Positions 32,207 to 40,543 are shown, counted from the stretch's first letter. The stretch is DNA of 64,000 nucleotides from Micromonospora sp. WMMD961 (GCF_029626145.1 NZ_JARUBJ010000002.1:2758501-2822500), one strand, 5' to 3'. Program-made: numbers and translations. Notes: generated by a model from the letters alone, not told the origin.

Positions 32207-33465
32207 CGACGCTGGTGGGCGCGGACGCCGACCCACGCTCCCGGGTGGACGGTCTGGGCTGGGTGAGCCGCGCGGTCTTCCCGGACGAGCGGGTCGGCCT
32301 GACCGTGCGGGGCGCAGCGCCGGCCGGTCACCGGCCGGTGGCCCGGTACGCGGTGGTGCCGTCGATCGCCCGGGCCCGGTTCCTGGTGCCGTTGGGCGCT
32401 CCCCGGGCCGGGGCGGCGTCGCTGCTGGCGTACAACGCGCTGCGGCCACCGAAGGTGCGCGCGTTGCGGGCGGTGCTGGGCGGGTTGGCCCGGTTCGGTC
32501 GGGTGGGGCTCGCGCCCTTTCCGACGCTGACCGTCTCGGTGCCCGCCGGGTCGTCGGCGGCCGAGTTGCTGCTGACCGAGCGGCTCGCCGCCGACCTGGG
32601 CGGCACGCCGTTGCTGGCCGCGTGCGGGGTCCGGCCGCCCGACCCGAACGGCAAGCCGACCCTGCAGCTCTTCACCGCCGACGGTCGTCCGCGCGGCTAC
32701 GCGAAGATCGGCTGGAACGACGCGACGCGCGCGCTGGTCGCCGCGGAGGCGGCGGCCCTGCGCGGGCTGGGCGCGGTCGCCGGCGTGGCGGACCACCCGA
32801 CGCCGCCGAGGCTGCTCACCGAGACGGCGTGGGCGGGCCAGGTGGTCGCGGTGATCGAGCCGTTGCCACCGGCGGTACGCGGTGTGCCGGTCGACGACCC
32901 TCCGCGGATCGCGGCGCTGCTCGCGGTCGCCCGGCGTGGCGGCCCGGCGGGTACGCCCCGACCACTGGCCGGGTCGGCCTTCCTGACCCGGTTGGCCGGG
33001 CTGGCTGATCGGGCCGCCGTGGCCGAGCCAGCGGGTGCGCGGGCGGTCGCGGCGGTCTCCGCGCTGGCCCGCCGGCATGGCGACACCAGTGTGGAGTTCG
33101 GCCACTGGCATGGTGACTGGGTGCCGTGGAACCTGGGCTGGCACGCCGGCCGGTTGGTCGCCTGGGACTGGGAACACAGCGCCCCGGACGTGCCGGTCGG
33201 CTTCGACCTGGCGCACGACGCGTTCCAGCGGGCGCTGGTGTTGCGGGGAGAGTCGGCCGACGCGGCGGCATCGGCCGTCGACGGACACCTGGGCCGACAC
33301 GGCGAGCGGCTCGGCCTCGACGCCGCGCGGCGGCGGCTGGTCGCCGACGCGTACCTGGTGGAGATGTGGCTGCGGACCTGGCGGCTGGCCGACGCGGGCG
33401 CGGGCTGGAACGCCGCGCTGCATCCCGCACTGCTGGACGTCATAGAGAAAAGACATAGCGGCTGA
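32203..33465 (+). CDS. APH/choline-kinase-fold phosphotransferase-like protein
   Basis: 420 residues. The C-terminal half has the aminoglycoside phosphotransferase fold: catalytic loop HGDWVPWN (His303, Asp305, Asn310), then the metal-binding Asp322 in AWDWEHSAP and PVGFDLAHDAF. A weak N-lobe Lys candidate lies in GYAKIGWND. The first 150 residues (ARYAVVPSIARARFLVPLGAP) are not recognised. It is coupled to the sulfotransferase gene by GTGA. Location suggests phosphorylation of a sugar or polymer precursor; antibiotic resistance is less likely. Confidence 0.7.
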   Translation: MTTLVGADADPRSRVDGLGWVSRAVFPDERVGLTVRGAAPAGHRPVARYAVVPSIARARFLVPLGAPRAGAASLLAYNALRPPKVRALRAVLGGLARFGRVGLAPFPTLTVSVPAGSSAAELLLTERLAADLGGTPLLAACGVRPPDPNGKPTLQLFTADGRPRGYAKIGWNDATRALVAAEAAALRGLGAVAGVADHPTPPRLLTETAWAGQVVAVIEPLPPAVRGVPVDDPPRIAALLAVARRGGPAGTPRPLAGSAFLTRLAGLADRAAVAEPAGARAVAAVSALARRHGDTSVEFGHWHGDWVPWNLGWHAGRLVAWDWEHSAPDVPVGFDLAHDAFQRALVLRGESADAAASAVDGHLGRHGERLGLDAARRRLVADAYLVEMWLRTWRLADAGAGWNAALHPALLDVIEKRHSG

Positions 33466-33679
33466 TCCGGGGGAATCGCGGCGTCGGGGGTGCGTCGCAG
33501 AGTGACGACAAAATCGCAGGTGGTGATGACGATCGATGGACTTTGGACGATCGGTGTGTCCGACGGCCCGATCTGGAGATCGACGTCTCGTCCGGTCGCG
33601 CTATTCAACGACCGGACATCGTGTGATCTGCTTCTGCCTGGCGTGAACCTGAATTCCAAGCGAACTTGTGGGGAGTCGC
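33466..33679 (+). promoter_or_regulatory. Intergenic region with several short palindromes before the Alg14-type gene
   Basis: This 214-base gap is less GC-rich than its neighbours and contains no gene. It holds a perfect palindrome CGATCT-GG-AGATCG (33569-33582) and a perfect 9-bp inverted repeat GTCCGGTCG / CGACCGGAC (33590-33598 and 33609-33617). It probably carries the promoter for the three glycosyltransferase genes downstream; I cannot assign -35 and -10 with confidence. Confidence 0.4.
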
Positions 33680-34159
33680 GTGGACACGAAGAACGACGAC
33701 GATGCGGCCCCGGTGCTGCTGCTGGTCGGATCCAGCGGCGGCCACCTGGCCCAACTACTCGCACTGAGGCCCTGGTACGAGCAGTGGCGGCGCTGCTGGG
33801 TCACCTTCGACACCCCGGAGGCGCTGTCCCTGCTGGCCGGTGAGGACCTGGTGCCGGCGCACCACCCGACCACCCGCAACGTGCCGAACCTGCTGCGCAA
33901 CGCGCTGCTGGCCTGGCGGGTCCTGCGGGCACGGCGGGTCGCCGCGGTGGTCACCACCGGCGCCGGGGTGGCGGTCCCGTTCGTGGTGCTGGCCCGGTTA
34001 CGGCGCATCCCGACCGTCTACATCGAGGTGTACGACCGGATCGACACCCCGACCCTGACCGCCCGCCTCTGCCGCCCGTTCCTGTCCGCGATGCTCGTGC
34101 AGTGGGACGAGCAGCGCCGGCAGTACCCCGAGGCGACCGTCGTGGGGACGCTGCTGTGA
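33680..34159 (+). CDS. Alg14/PssD-type glycosyltransferase subunit
   Basis: 159 residues; the N-terminal half of a GT-B glycosyltransferase encoded as a separate protein. VLLLVGSSGGHLAQLLAL is the Alg14/EpsE/PssD glycine loop. VVTTGAGVAVPFVVLARLRRIPTVYIEVYDRIDTP matches the conserved membrane-binding and dimer region (shown in part). In this family the subunit anchors the catalytic Alg13/PssE partner, encoded next with a GTGA overlap. GTG 33680 is chosen because GGGGAG precedes it; GTG 33668 is possible. Sugar transferred is unknown. Confidence 0.85.
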   Translation: MDTKNDDDAAPVLLLVGSSGGHLAQLLALRPWYEQWRRCWVTFDTPEALSLLAGEDLVPAHHPTTRNVPNLLRNALLAWRVLRARRVAAVVTTGAGVAVPFVVLARLRRIPTVYIEVYDRIDTPTLTARLCRPFLSAMLVQWDEQRRQYPEATVVGTLL

Positions 34160-34827
34160 CCGGCGAGACGGGCACCGCCCGGCGTCCGCAGCCGACCGTC
34201 GAGGCGGCCCGCCTTCCCCGTCAGCGCGACAGCACGTCGACGTCCCAGGTCCGGGTGTTGGTAGCGGTCGGCACCGACAAGCATCGCTTCGACCGGCTCG
34301 TCGACTGGCTGGCGCAGTGGCACGCGCAGGCCACCGACCCGGTCGCGCTGACGGTGCAACACGGGCACACCGCCGTGCCACCGCTGCCCGGCGCGGTGCC
34401 GTTCCTCGGTCACGACGCGCTTCAGCAGGCGATGGCCGACGCCGACCTGGTGGTCTGCCACGGCGGCCCGGCGACCATCCTGGAGGCCCGCCGGCACGGC
34501 CACCTGCCCATCGTGGTGCCCCGCAACCCGGCGCACGGTGAGCACGTCGACGACCACCAGCTCCTCTTCGCCCGCCGTCTCGGCGCCGCCGGGTTGGTGG
34601 TGCTCTGCGAGACCCGGGAGGCGCTGCACGACGCGTTGACCGCCGGGCTGGCCGACCCGACCCGCTACGCGGTGGCCACCGACCCGGAGGCGCACGAGGC
34701 ACGACGGGCGGCGGTGGCCCGGGTCGGGCAGATCGTCGACGACCTGGTTGCCGGCTCGACCCCGCGCCGGTCCCGGTGGCGGGCCCGGTCCCGCCCGCGT
34801 CCGGGCACGAAGGAGACCTCCCGATGA
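34156..34827 (+). CDS. Alg13/PssE-type glycosyltransferase catalytic subunit
   Basis: 223 residues. The C-terminal half of a split GT-B (GT28) enzyme. VRVLVAVGTDKHRFDRLVDWL is the first strand and loop. MADADLVVCHGGPATILEARRHG holds the nucleotide-sugar binding CHGG motif, and PIVVPRNPAHGEHVDDHQ completes the donor site. The first 30 residues and the basic C-terminus (RRSRWRARSRPRPG) are extra. With the preceding subunit it should add one sugar to a lipid-linked acceptor at the cytoplasmic membrane face. Its stop overlaps the next glycosyltransferase start (ATGA). Confidence 0.87.
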   Translation: MTGETGTARRPQPTVEAARLPRQRDSTSTSQVRVLVAVGTDKHRFDRLVDWLAQWHAQATDPVALTVQHGHTAVPPLPGAVPFLGHDALQQAMADADLVVCHGGPATILEARRHGHLPIVVPRNPAHGEHVDDHQLLFARRLGAAGLVVLCETREALHDALTAGLADPTRYAVATDPEAHEARRAAVARVGQIVDDLVAGSTPRRSRWRARSRPRPGTKETSR

Positions 34828-35747
34828 CCCCGCAGCCAAGCGTCAGCGTCGTGGTGCCCACCCGGGACCGTCCCGAGCTGCTGCGCGCAGCGGTGCGCGC
34901 GATCCTGGGCCAGGAGTACCCGGGCCCGATCGAGGTCGTGGTGGTGTTCGACCAGTCCGCGCCGGACGAGTCGCTGACCGACCTGGGGAGCGGCCCGGAC
35001 CGCGCGGTGCGGGTGATCCGCAACGTCCGTACCCAGGGGTTGGCCGGCGCGCGCAACAGCGGCACCCTGGCGGCGCAGGGCGAGCTGGTCGCGTTCTGCG
35101 ACGACGACGACGAGTGGCTGCCCGGCAAGCTGGCCGCCCAGGTCGACGCGCTGGCCGCCAACCCCGCGTCCGAGTTCGTCTGTTGCGGCATCCGGGTCAG
35201 CTACGACGGCAGCACCGTCGACCGGGTGCTCGACAAGGAGCGGATCACCCTGGACGACCTGCTGCGCGACCGGATGACGGAGCTGCACCCGTCGACCTTC
35301 CTGATCCGCGCCACCGCGCTGCGCGACGGGTTCGGTCTGGTCGACGAGGAGATCCCCGGCAGCTACGCGGAGGACTACGAGTTCCTGCTCCGGGCCGCCC
35401 GCAGCGCTCCGTTGATCAACCTGCGGACGCCGTCGGTGCTGGTCCGCTGGCACAAACGCTCCTACTTCGCGCAGCGCTGGGACACCATCTCCGAGGCCCT
35501 GCAGTGGCTGCTGCGGCGCTACCCGGAGTTCGCCAGCCAACCGGCCGGTGCGGCCCGCGTCGCCGGGCAGATCGCGTTCGCCCAGGCCGCCTCGGGCGAC
35601 CGGCGGGGCGCGGTGCGCTGGGCGCGACGCACCCTGCGGAGCAATCCCCGCGAGCCGCGCGCCTACCTGGCCCTCGCCGTCGCCGGTCGGGTGGTCCGCG
35701 CCGACGCGGTGCTGCGCACCCTGCACAAGCGCGGCCGGGGGATCTGA
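34824..35747 (+). CDS. Family 2 glycosyltransferase
   Basis: 307 residues, GT-A fold inverting transferase. SVSVVVPTRDRPELLRAAV is the nucleotide-binding start. GLAGARNSGTLAAQGELVAF is followed by the DXD-type cluster DDDDEW (Asp93-96), and EEIPGSYAEDYEFLLRAAR holds the catalytic-base ED. The last 80 residues are helical and basic (RWARRTLRSNPREPRAYLAL), resembling a TPR-like tail. It is the last gene of the polysaccharide locus and coupled to the Alg13-type gene. Donor and acceptor are unknown. Confidence 0.88.
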   Translation: MTPQPSVSVVVPTRDRPELLRAAVRAILGQEYPGPIEVVVVFDQSAPDESLTDLGSGPDRAVRVIRNVRTQGLAGARNSGTLAAQGELVAFCDDDDEWLPGKLAAQVDALAANPASEFVCCGIRVSYDGSTVDRVLDKERITLDDLLRDRMTELHPSTFLIRATALRDGFGLVDEEIPGSYAEDYEFLLRAARSAPLINLRTPSVLVRWHKRSYFAQRWDTISEALQWLLRRYPEFASQPAGAARVAGQIAFAQAASGDRRGAVRWARRTLRSNPREPRAYLALAVAGRVVRADAVLRTLHKRGRGI

Positions 35748-35752
35748 GCTGC

Positions 35753-35808
35753 TGCCGCCCGGTCCGCCCCGGCGGCGGCGTCCGCAGGGCGGGACGCGCC
35801 GGGCGGCA
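35753..35808 (+). terminator. Long-loop hairpin ending the polysaccharide locus
   Basis: TGCCGCCCGG (35753-35762) pairs with CCGGGCGGCA (35799-35808); the 36-base loop contains the smaller hairpin CCGCC/GGCGG. It lies just after the glycosyltransferase stop. Confidence 0.45.
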
Positions 35809-35832
35809 CGGCGGGGCAGCGACCGGCCGTGA

Positions 35833-35838
35833 CAGACT
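35833..35838 (+). promoter_or_regulatory. Leaderless -10-like box for aroC
   Basis: CAGACT followed by seven bases and the GTG start of aroC at 35846; no ribosome binding site precedes the gene. Confidence 0.4.
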
Positions 35839-35845
35839 GAGCACC

Positions 35846-37024
35846 GTGTTGCGCTGGCTGACTGCAGGTGAATCGCACGGTCCCGCCCTCGTCGCGATGT
35901 TGGAGGGGGTGCCGGCCGGCATCGAGGTGACCACCACCGTGATCGCCGACGAACTGGCCCGTCGGCGGCTGGGCTACGGCCGCGGCGCCCGGATGTCGTT
36001 CGAACGCGACGAGGTCGAGCTGCTCGGCGGCCTGCGGCACGGCGTCACCCTGGGCAGCCCGGTGGCCATCCGGGTCGGCAACTCCGAGTGGCCGAAGTGG
36101 CAGACCGTGATGGCCGCCGACCCGGTCGACCCCGACGAGTTGGCCCGGCAGGCCCGCAACGCCCCACTGACCCGTCCCCGGCCAGGCCACGCCGACCTGG
36201 CCGGCATGCAGAAGTACGGCCACACCGACGCCCGGCCGATCCTGGAACGCGCCAGCGCCCGTGAGACCGCCGCCCGGGTCGCCGTCGGCACCGTCGCCAA
36301 GGCACTGATCCGTCAGGCGCTCGGCATCGAGATCGTCTCGCACGTCGTCGAGCTGGGCCCGGTGGCCGTGAAGCCCGGGCTGCGCCCCGTGCCGTCCGAC
36401 GCCGCCCGCATCGACGCCGACCCGCTGCGCTGCCTCGACCCGGAGGCCAGCGCACTGATGGTCGCCGAGGTCGACGCCGCGAAGAAGGCCGCCGACACCC
36501 TCGGCGGCGTGGTCGAGGTGTTGGCGTACGGGGTGCCGCCGGGGTTGGGTAGCCACGTGCAGTGGGACCGCAAGCTCGACGCCCGACTGGCCACGGCGCT
36601 GATGTCGATCCAGGCGATCAAGGGCGTGGAGATCGGCGACGGCTGGCAGCAGGCCCGGTCCCGTGGCTCGGAGGCGCACGACGAGATCATTCCGTCGGCC
36701 ACCGGCGTCCGCCGGGTCACCGACCGGGCGGGTGGCCTGGAGGGTGGCATCACCACCGGCGAGCCCCTGCGGGTCCGCGCCGCGATGAAGCCGATCTCCT
36801 CGCTGAACCGCGCCCTCTCCACCGTGGACGTCACCACCGGTGAGCCGGCCACCGCGATCAACCAGCGCTCCGACGTCTGTGCGGTGCCGGCCGCGGCGGT
36901 CGTCGCCGAGGCGATGGTGGCGCTGGTGCTCGCCGAGGCGGCCACCGAGAAGTTCGGCGGCGACTCGATCGCCGAGATCCGCCGCAACCTGGCCGGTTAC
37001 CTCGACGCGCTGGTCATCCGCTGA
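35846..37024 (+). CDS. aroC: Chorismate synthase
   Basis: FMN-dependent last step of the shikimate pathway, EPSP to chorismate. 392 residues, normal for actinobacteria. It starts LRWLTAGESHGPALVAMLEG with the signature GESHG. RRRLGYGRGARM follows, then TRPRPGHADLAGMQKYG, RASARETAARVAVG and SRGSEAHDEI, and the flavin-site end VTTGEPATAINQRSDVCAVPA. GTG start in a probable leaderless transcript; its stop overlaps the aroK start (TGATG). Confidence 0.97.
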   Translation: MLRWLTAGESHGPALVAMLEGVPAGIEVTTTVIADELARRRLGYGRGARMSFERDEVELLGGLRHGVTLGSPVAIRVGNSEWPKWQTVMAADPVDPDELARQARNAPLTRPRPGHADLAGMQKYGHTDARPILERASARETAARVAVGTVAKALIRQALGIEIVSHVVELGPVAVKPGLRPVPSDAARIDADPLRCLDPEASALMVAEVDAAKKAADTLGGVVEVLAYGVPPGLGSHVQWDRKLDARLATALMSIQAIKGVEIGDGWQQARSRGSEAHDEIIPSATGVRRVTDRAGGLEGGITTGEPLRVRAAMKPISSLNRALSTVDVTTGEPATAINQRSDVCAVPAAAVVAEAMVALVLAEAATEKFGGDSIAEIRRNLAGYLDALVIR

Positions 37025-37527
37025 TGGCACCGGTCGTCGTGCTGGTCGGAGCACCCGGCTGCGGCAAGACCACCGTCGGGCGGGCGCTCGCCGACACCCT
37101 CTCGGTGGAGTTCCGCGACACGGACATCGACATCGAGCAGATGGCCGGCAAGCCGATCCCGGAGATCTTCATCGACGAGGGAGAGGAGCACTTCCGCAAG
37201 CTGGAACGGGCCGCGGTGGCCGCGGCGCTGGCCGGCGGCACGGGCGTGCTCGCCCTCGGCGGGGGCGCGGTGTTGGCCGAGGAGACCCGGGCCGCCCTGG
37301 TCGGGCACCGGGTGGTGCACCTCTCGGTCGAGCTGCCCGACGCGGTGAAGCGGGTCGGGCTCGGCGCCGGCCGTCCGCTGCTGGCGATCAACCCGCGGGC
37401 CACCCTCAAGCACCTGCTGGACCAGCGTCGGCCGCTCTACGCCGAGGTAGCCACCGAGACGGTGACCACCGACGGCCGGACCCCGGCAGCGGTCGTCGCC
37501 GAGATCGCCGCGCTGCTGCCCCGCTGA
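37024..37527 (+). CDS. aroK: Shikimate kinase
   Basis: Phosphorylates shikimate with ATP. 167 residues. P-loop GAPGCGKTTVG (Lys15), the shikimate-binding FRDTDIDIE Asp, the GGGAV loop, and the LID Arg in GAGRPLLAINP with the adenine-side Arg of RRPLYAEVA. It overlaps aroC by one base. The palindromic repeat copy 3 begins 24 bases after its stop, separating it from the hydrolase/WYL pair and from aroB. Confidence 0.96.
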   Translation: MAPVVVLVGAPGCGKTTVGRALADTLSVEFRDTDIDIEQMAGKPIPEIFIDEGEEHFRKLERAAVAAALAGGTGVLALGGGAVLAEETRAALVGHRVVHLSVELPDAVKRVGLGAGRPLLAINPRATLKHLLDQRRPLYAEVATETVTTDGRTPAAVVAEIAALLPR

Positions 37528-37550
37528 CGCCCGGGCCCCGCCCCAACCCC

Positions 37551-37624
37551 GTCGATCATGGAGTTGTGGTGGGGACGAACTGCCTGTGGACCCGCAAACC
37601 CGGCACCACAAGTCCATGATCGAC
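37551..37624. repeat. Dispersed palindromic repeat, copy 3
   Basis: Arms of 21 bases at 37551-37571 and 37604-37624 (GTCGATCATGGAGTTGTGGTG and its complement) match with one mismatch around a 32-base loop. The outer GATCATG core is shared with copies 1 and 2; the inner stem GTGGTG/CACCAC is different but self-complementary. It lies between convergent aroK and the hydrolase gene, after a C-rich tract. Confidence 0.85.
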
Positions 37625-37646
37625 GAGGACGGAGTCGGCCGGCGCC

Positions 37647-38375
37647 TCAGCCCCGGGCGGCCGCGTCGAGGATGTCGGCGAGAGCCTTCGGCTCGCTGAG
37701 CATCGGCCAGTGCCCGGTCGGCAACTCGAACAACGGGCCGCCGGCCAGGCCGGTGAAGAACGGGTGCCCCTCGTCGATCATCTGGCGGACCACGGCGAGC
37801 GGGAACGTGCTGGCGACCAGCGCGGTCGGCACCGGACGACCGCCGGTGCGGCGGACCGGGTCGGTGGCCGCGCGCAGCGGCTGCGGGGTGGCCCGGGCGC
37901 GCAGCAGAGCCAGCGTTGGCTCGTCCAGACCGGCCAGGTTGGTCGGGTCGGCGGTCGGGTCCCAGGCCGGCGGCGGCAGCAGGTCACCGTCGCCGATCGC
38001 GGCCCGGAGCCGTTCCTGCTCCTCCGGCGGCACCGTGTCGAACTGCGCGGTGCCGTCCGGCAGCGGCCCGCTCTCCACGTAGACCACCCGGGCGATCCGG
38101 TCCGGGATGCGGTCGGCCGCCTGGGCGACCGGCATGCCACCACCGGAGTGCCCGACCAGCAGCACGTCGCGCAGATCCTCGACCTCGATCAGCCGGACGA
38201 TGTCCGCGGTGTGCGTCTCCAGGCCGACCTCCGGCCCGGCGAGGTGGTCCCGCTCGGCCAACCCGGTCAGGGTCATCGGGTGGACCTCGTGCCCCTGCGC
38301 CCGCAACGTCGCGGTCACCTCCCGCCACGCCCAGGCGCCCAACCAGAACCCCGGAACCAGCACGAACGTCGCCAT
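37647..38375 (-). CDS. Alpha/beta hydrolase (methylesterase/salicylate esterase-like)
   Basis: 242 residues. It begins TFVLVPGFWLGAWAWREVTA, with the oxyanion HG-like loop. The nucleophile elbow is GHSGGG (Ser77), and the last catalytic His is in LPTGHWPMLSEP. The lid region is Pro/Asp-rich. ATG 38375 is chosen since AAGGAG lies at the right spacing on the minus strand; a long upstream extension has no support. It is divergent from the WYL regulator gene with 79 bases between the starts, suggesting control by that regulator. Substrate unknown. Confidence 0.87.
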   Translation of the reverse strand: MATFVLVPGFWLGAWAWREVTATLRAQGHEVHPMTLTGLAERDHLAGPEVGLETHTADIVRLIEVEDLRDVLLVGHSGGGMPVAQAADRIPDRIARVVYVESGPLPDGTAQFDTVPPEEQERLRAAIGDGDLLPPPAWDPTADPTNLAGLDEPTLALLRARATPQPLRAATDPVRRTGGRPVPTALVASTFPLAVVRQMIDEGHPFFTGLAGGPLFELPTGHWPMLSEPKALADILDAAARG

Positions 38376-38454
38376 CTGTCGCTCCTTCTCTCGGTTACCG
38401 ACAGACCGTACGATCGAAAGCGGACAGAATCCGCCCGGTTTAGAGGAGTGGCCC
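38376..38454. promoter_or_regulatory. Divergent promoter region, hydrolase and WYL regulator
   Basis: Contains the inverted repeats CTGTCG/CGACAG (38376-38381, 38399-38404) and GCGGA-CAGAA-TCCGC (38420-38434), and two direct GACAGA elements. Both genes have ribosome binding sites at its edges. A likely operator for the WYL-type regulator. Confidence 0.4.
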
Positions 38455-39453
38455 GTGTCACATCCCGCCGGTCGGGTGCTGGCTCTCCTCGAGGTGTTGC
38501 AGACCCGGCACCGCGCTACCGCGGCCGAGCTGGCCGGCTGGCTCGGCGTCGACGAGCGGACCGTGCGCCGGTACGCGGCCACCCTGGTCCAGCTGGGCAT
38601 CCCCGTCACCGCTGACCGGGGCCGCTACGGCGGCTACCGGCTGCACTCCGGATACAAGCTGCCGCCGCTCATGCTCACCGACGACGAGGCGCTGGCCGTG
38701 CTGCTCGGCCTGGTCGTCGCCGAACGCGTCGGGCTCGCCACCGAGCAGCCGGCCACCGCCACCGCCCTGGCGAAGATCCGCCGGGTGCTGCCGGCGGCGC
38801 TCGCCGACCGGCTCGCCGCCGTGCAGGAGCAGCTGGGCTTCACCCTGCGTCGACCGGAGCAGGAGCGCGGACCGGCGTCGGGCACGCTGCTCACGCTCGC
38901 CTCGGCGGCCCGACAGCGGCAACGGGTGGCACTGGACTACCGCTCCTGGCGGGGCGAGCGCTCGCACCGGGAGCTCGACCCGTACGGGCTGGTCTTCCAC
39001 GCCGGCCGTTGGTATGTCACCGGCCATGACCACCGGCGCGGGGAGGTTCGCACCTTCCGACTGGACCGGATCGGCGCGGTGACGACCGGCCCGGCGACGT
39101 TCGCCGTGCCGGACGACTTCGAGGCGGTCGCCTGGGTGACCCGGTCGCTGGCCGGGGTGCCGTACCAGCACGCTGTGGAGGTGCTGCTGGAGACCGACCT
39201 GGTCGCCGCCCGCCGCCGCATCCCGCCCAGCGTGGCCGAGCTGACCGCCACCACCGACGGCGTGCTGCTGCGGGCTCGGGCGGAGAGCCTGCCCGGTATG
39301 GCCGCGCTGCTCTCCGGTCTGGGCTGCCCCTTCACCGTGCGACAGCCGGAGGCCCTGCGCACCGCCGTGGCCGAGCACGCCCGCCGACTGGCGCAGTGGG
39401 CCGCCCGGCCAGCAGGTGGACAGACGCCGTCGCCGCGCCGTCCGCTGGACTAG
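38455..39453 (+). CDS. WYL-domain transcriptional regulator (YafY-like)
   Basis: 332 residues. The N-terminal HTH_11 domain is GRVLALLEVLQTRHRATAAELAGWLGVDERTVRRYAATL (in part) with the wing GRYGGYRL. A helical linker precedes the WYL domain (about 150-230): VALDYRSWRGERSHRELDPYGLVFHAGRWYVTGHD in part, where the usual WYL triad is modified to WYV. The C-terminal WCX extension follows. GTG 38455 follows GAGGAG. WYL regulators sense ligands or nucleic acids; this one probably controls the divergent hydrolase gene. It sits between aroK and aroB, and its stop codon is part of the aroB -10 box. Confidence 0.88.
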   Translation: MSHPAGRVLALLEVLQTRHRATAAELAGWLGVDERTVRRYAATLVQLGIPVTADRGRYGGYRLHSGYKLPPLMLTDDEALAVLLGLVVAERVGLATEQPATATALAKIRRVLPAALADRLAAVQEQLGFTLRRPEQERGPASGTLLTLASAARQRQRVALDYRSWRGERSHRELDPYGLVFHAGRWYVTGHDHRRGEVRTFRLDRIGAVTTGPATFAVPDDFEAVAWVTRSLAGVPYQHAVEVLLETDLVAARRRIPPSVAELTATTDGVLLRARAESLPGMAALLSGLGCPFTVRQPEALRTAVAEHARRLAQWAARPAGGQTPSPRRPLD

Positions 39454-39456
39454 GCT
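39451..39456 (+). promoter_or_regulatory. Leaderless -10 box for aroB
   Basis: TAGGCT, whose first three bases are the WYL gene stop, then seven bases and ATG 39464. There is no ribosome binding site. Confidence 0.5.
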
Positions 39457-39463
39457 GCCGGCG

Positions 39464-40543
39464 ATGGACGAGGTGACCCGGATTCCGGTCGGCGGCGAGC
39501 GGCCGTACGACGTGTTGGTGGGGCGTGACCTGCTGGGCGCGCTGCCCGGCCTGCTGCCCGGGGCAAGTCGGGCGGCGGTGCTGCACGCGCCCCCGCTCAA
39601 GGCTCTCGCCGACGCGGTTGGTGAGCGGCTGCGCGTCGCCGGCGTCGAGCCGCTGCCGATCGAGGTGCCCGACGCCGAGTCGGGCAAGCAGATCGACGTC
39701 GCCGCCGCCTGTTGGGACCGGCTCGGGGAGGCCGGTTTCACCCGTACCGACGCGGTGGTCGGGGTGGGCGGCGGTGCGGTGACCGACCTGGCCGGTTTCG
39801 TCGCGGCCTGCTGGTTGCGCGGGGTGCGTTGGGTTCCGGTGGCGACCTCGCTGCTGGGCATGGTCGACGCCGCCGTCGGCGGCAAGACGGGGATCAACAC
39901 GGCCGCCGGCAAGAACCTGGTGGGCGCGTTCCATCCGCCGGTCGGCGTGCTGGCCGATCTGGCCACCCTGGACAGTCTGCCCGCTGTCGACGTGGCGGCC
40001 GGGCTCGCCGAGGTGGTCAAGTGCGGGTTCATCGCCGACCCGGCGATCCTCGACCTGGTCGAACGCGACCCGGCGGCGGCCACCGACGTACGCGGGCCGG
40101 CGTCGCGGGAGCTGATCGAACGGGCGATCCGGGTCAAGGCCGACGTGGTCGCCGGTGACCTGCGCGAGTCGGGCGTGCGGGAGGTGCTCAACTACGGCCA
40201 CACCCTCGCCCACGCGATCGAGCAGAACGAGGGCTACCGGTGGCGGCACGGGCACGCTGTCGCCGTCGGCCTGGTGTACGCCGCCGCGCTGGCCCGGCTC
40301 GCCGGCCGGCTGGACGCCCCGACCGCCGAGCGGCACCGGGTGACCCTGTCCGCGCTGGGTCTGCCGGTGAGCTACCCGGCCGACGCCTGGCCGCGCCTGC
40401 TGGCCACCATGCGGGTGGACAAGAAGGCGCGGGGCAACCGGCTGCGGTTCGTGGTGCTCGACGGGCTGGCCCGCCCGGCGATGTTGGAGGGCCCGGACGA
40501 CGCGCTGCTGGCGGCCGCCTACCAGGAGGTTTCCCACCCGTGA
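39464..40543 (+). CDS. aroB: 3-dehydroquinate synthase
   Basis: NAD- and metal-dependent second step of the shikimate pathway. 359 residues. VVGVGGGAVTDLAGFVAA is the NAD loop. PVATSLLGMVDAAVGGKTGIN and KNLVGAFHPP form the active site (seen in part). The metal-binding Glu lies in GLAEVVKCGFI, and the His ligands are in NYGHTLAHAIE and WRHGHAVAVG. It begins with its own -10 box, so it can be transcribed apart from aroC-aroK. It is coupled to aroQ by GTGA. Confidence 0.97.
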   Translation: MDEVTRIPVGGERPYDVLVGRDLLGALPGLLPGASRAAVLHAPPLKALADAVGERLRVAGVEPLPIEVPDAESGKQIDVAAACWDRLGEAGFTRTDAVVGVGGGAVTDLAGFVAACWLRGVRWVPVATSLLGMVDAAVGGKTGINTAAGKNLVGAFHPPVGVLADLATLDSLPAVDVAAGLAEVVKCGFIADPAILDLVERDPAAATDVRGPASRELIERAIRVKADVVAGDLRESGVREVLNYGHTLAHAIEQNEGYRWRHGHAVAVGLVYAAALARLAGRLDAPTAERHRVTLSALGLPVSYPADAWPRLLATMRVDKKARGNRLRFVVLDGLARPAMLEGPDDALLAAAYQEVSHP

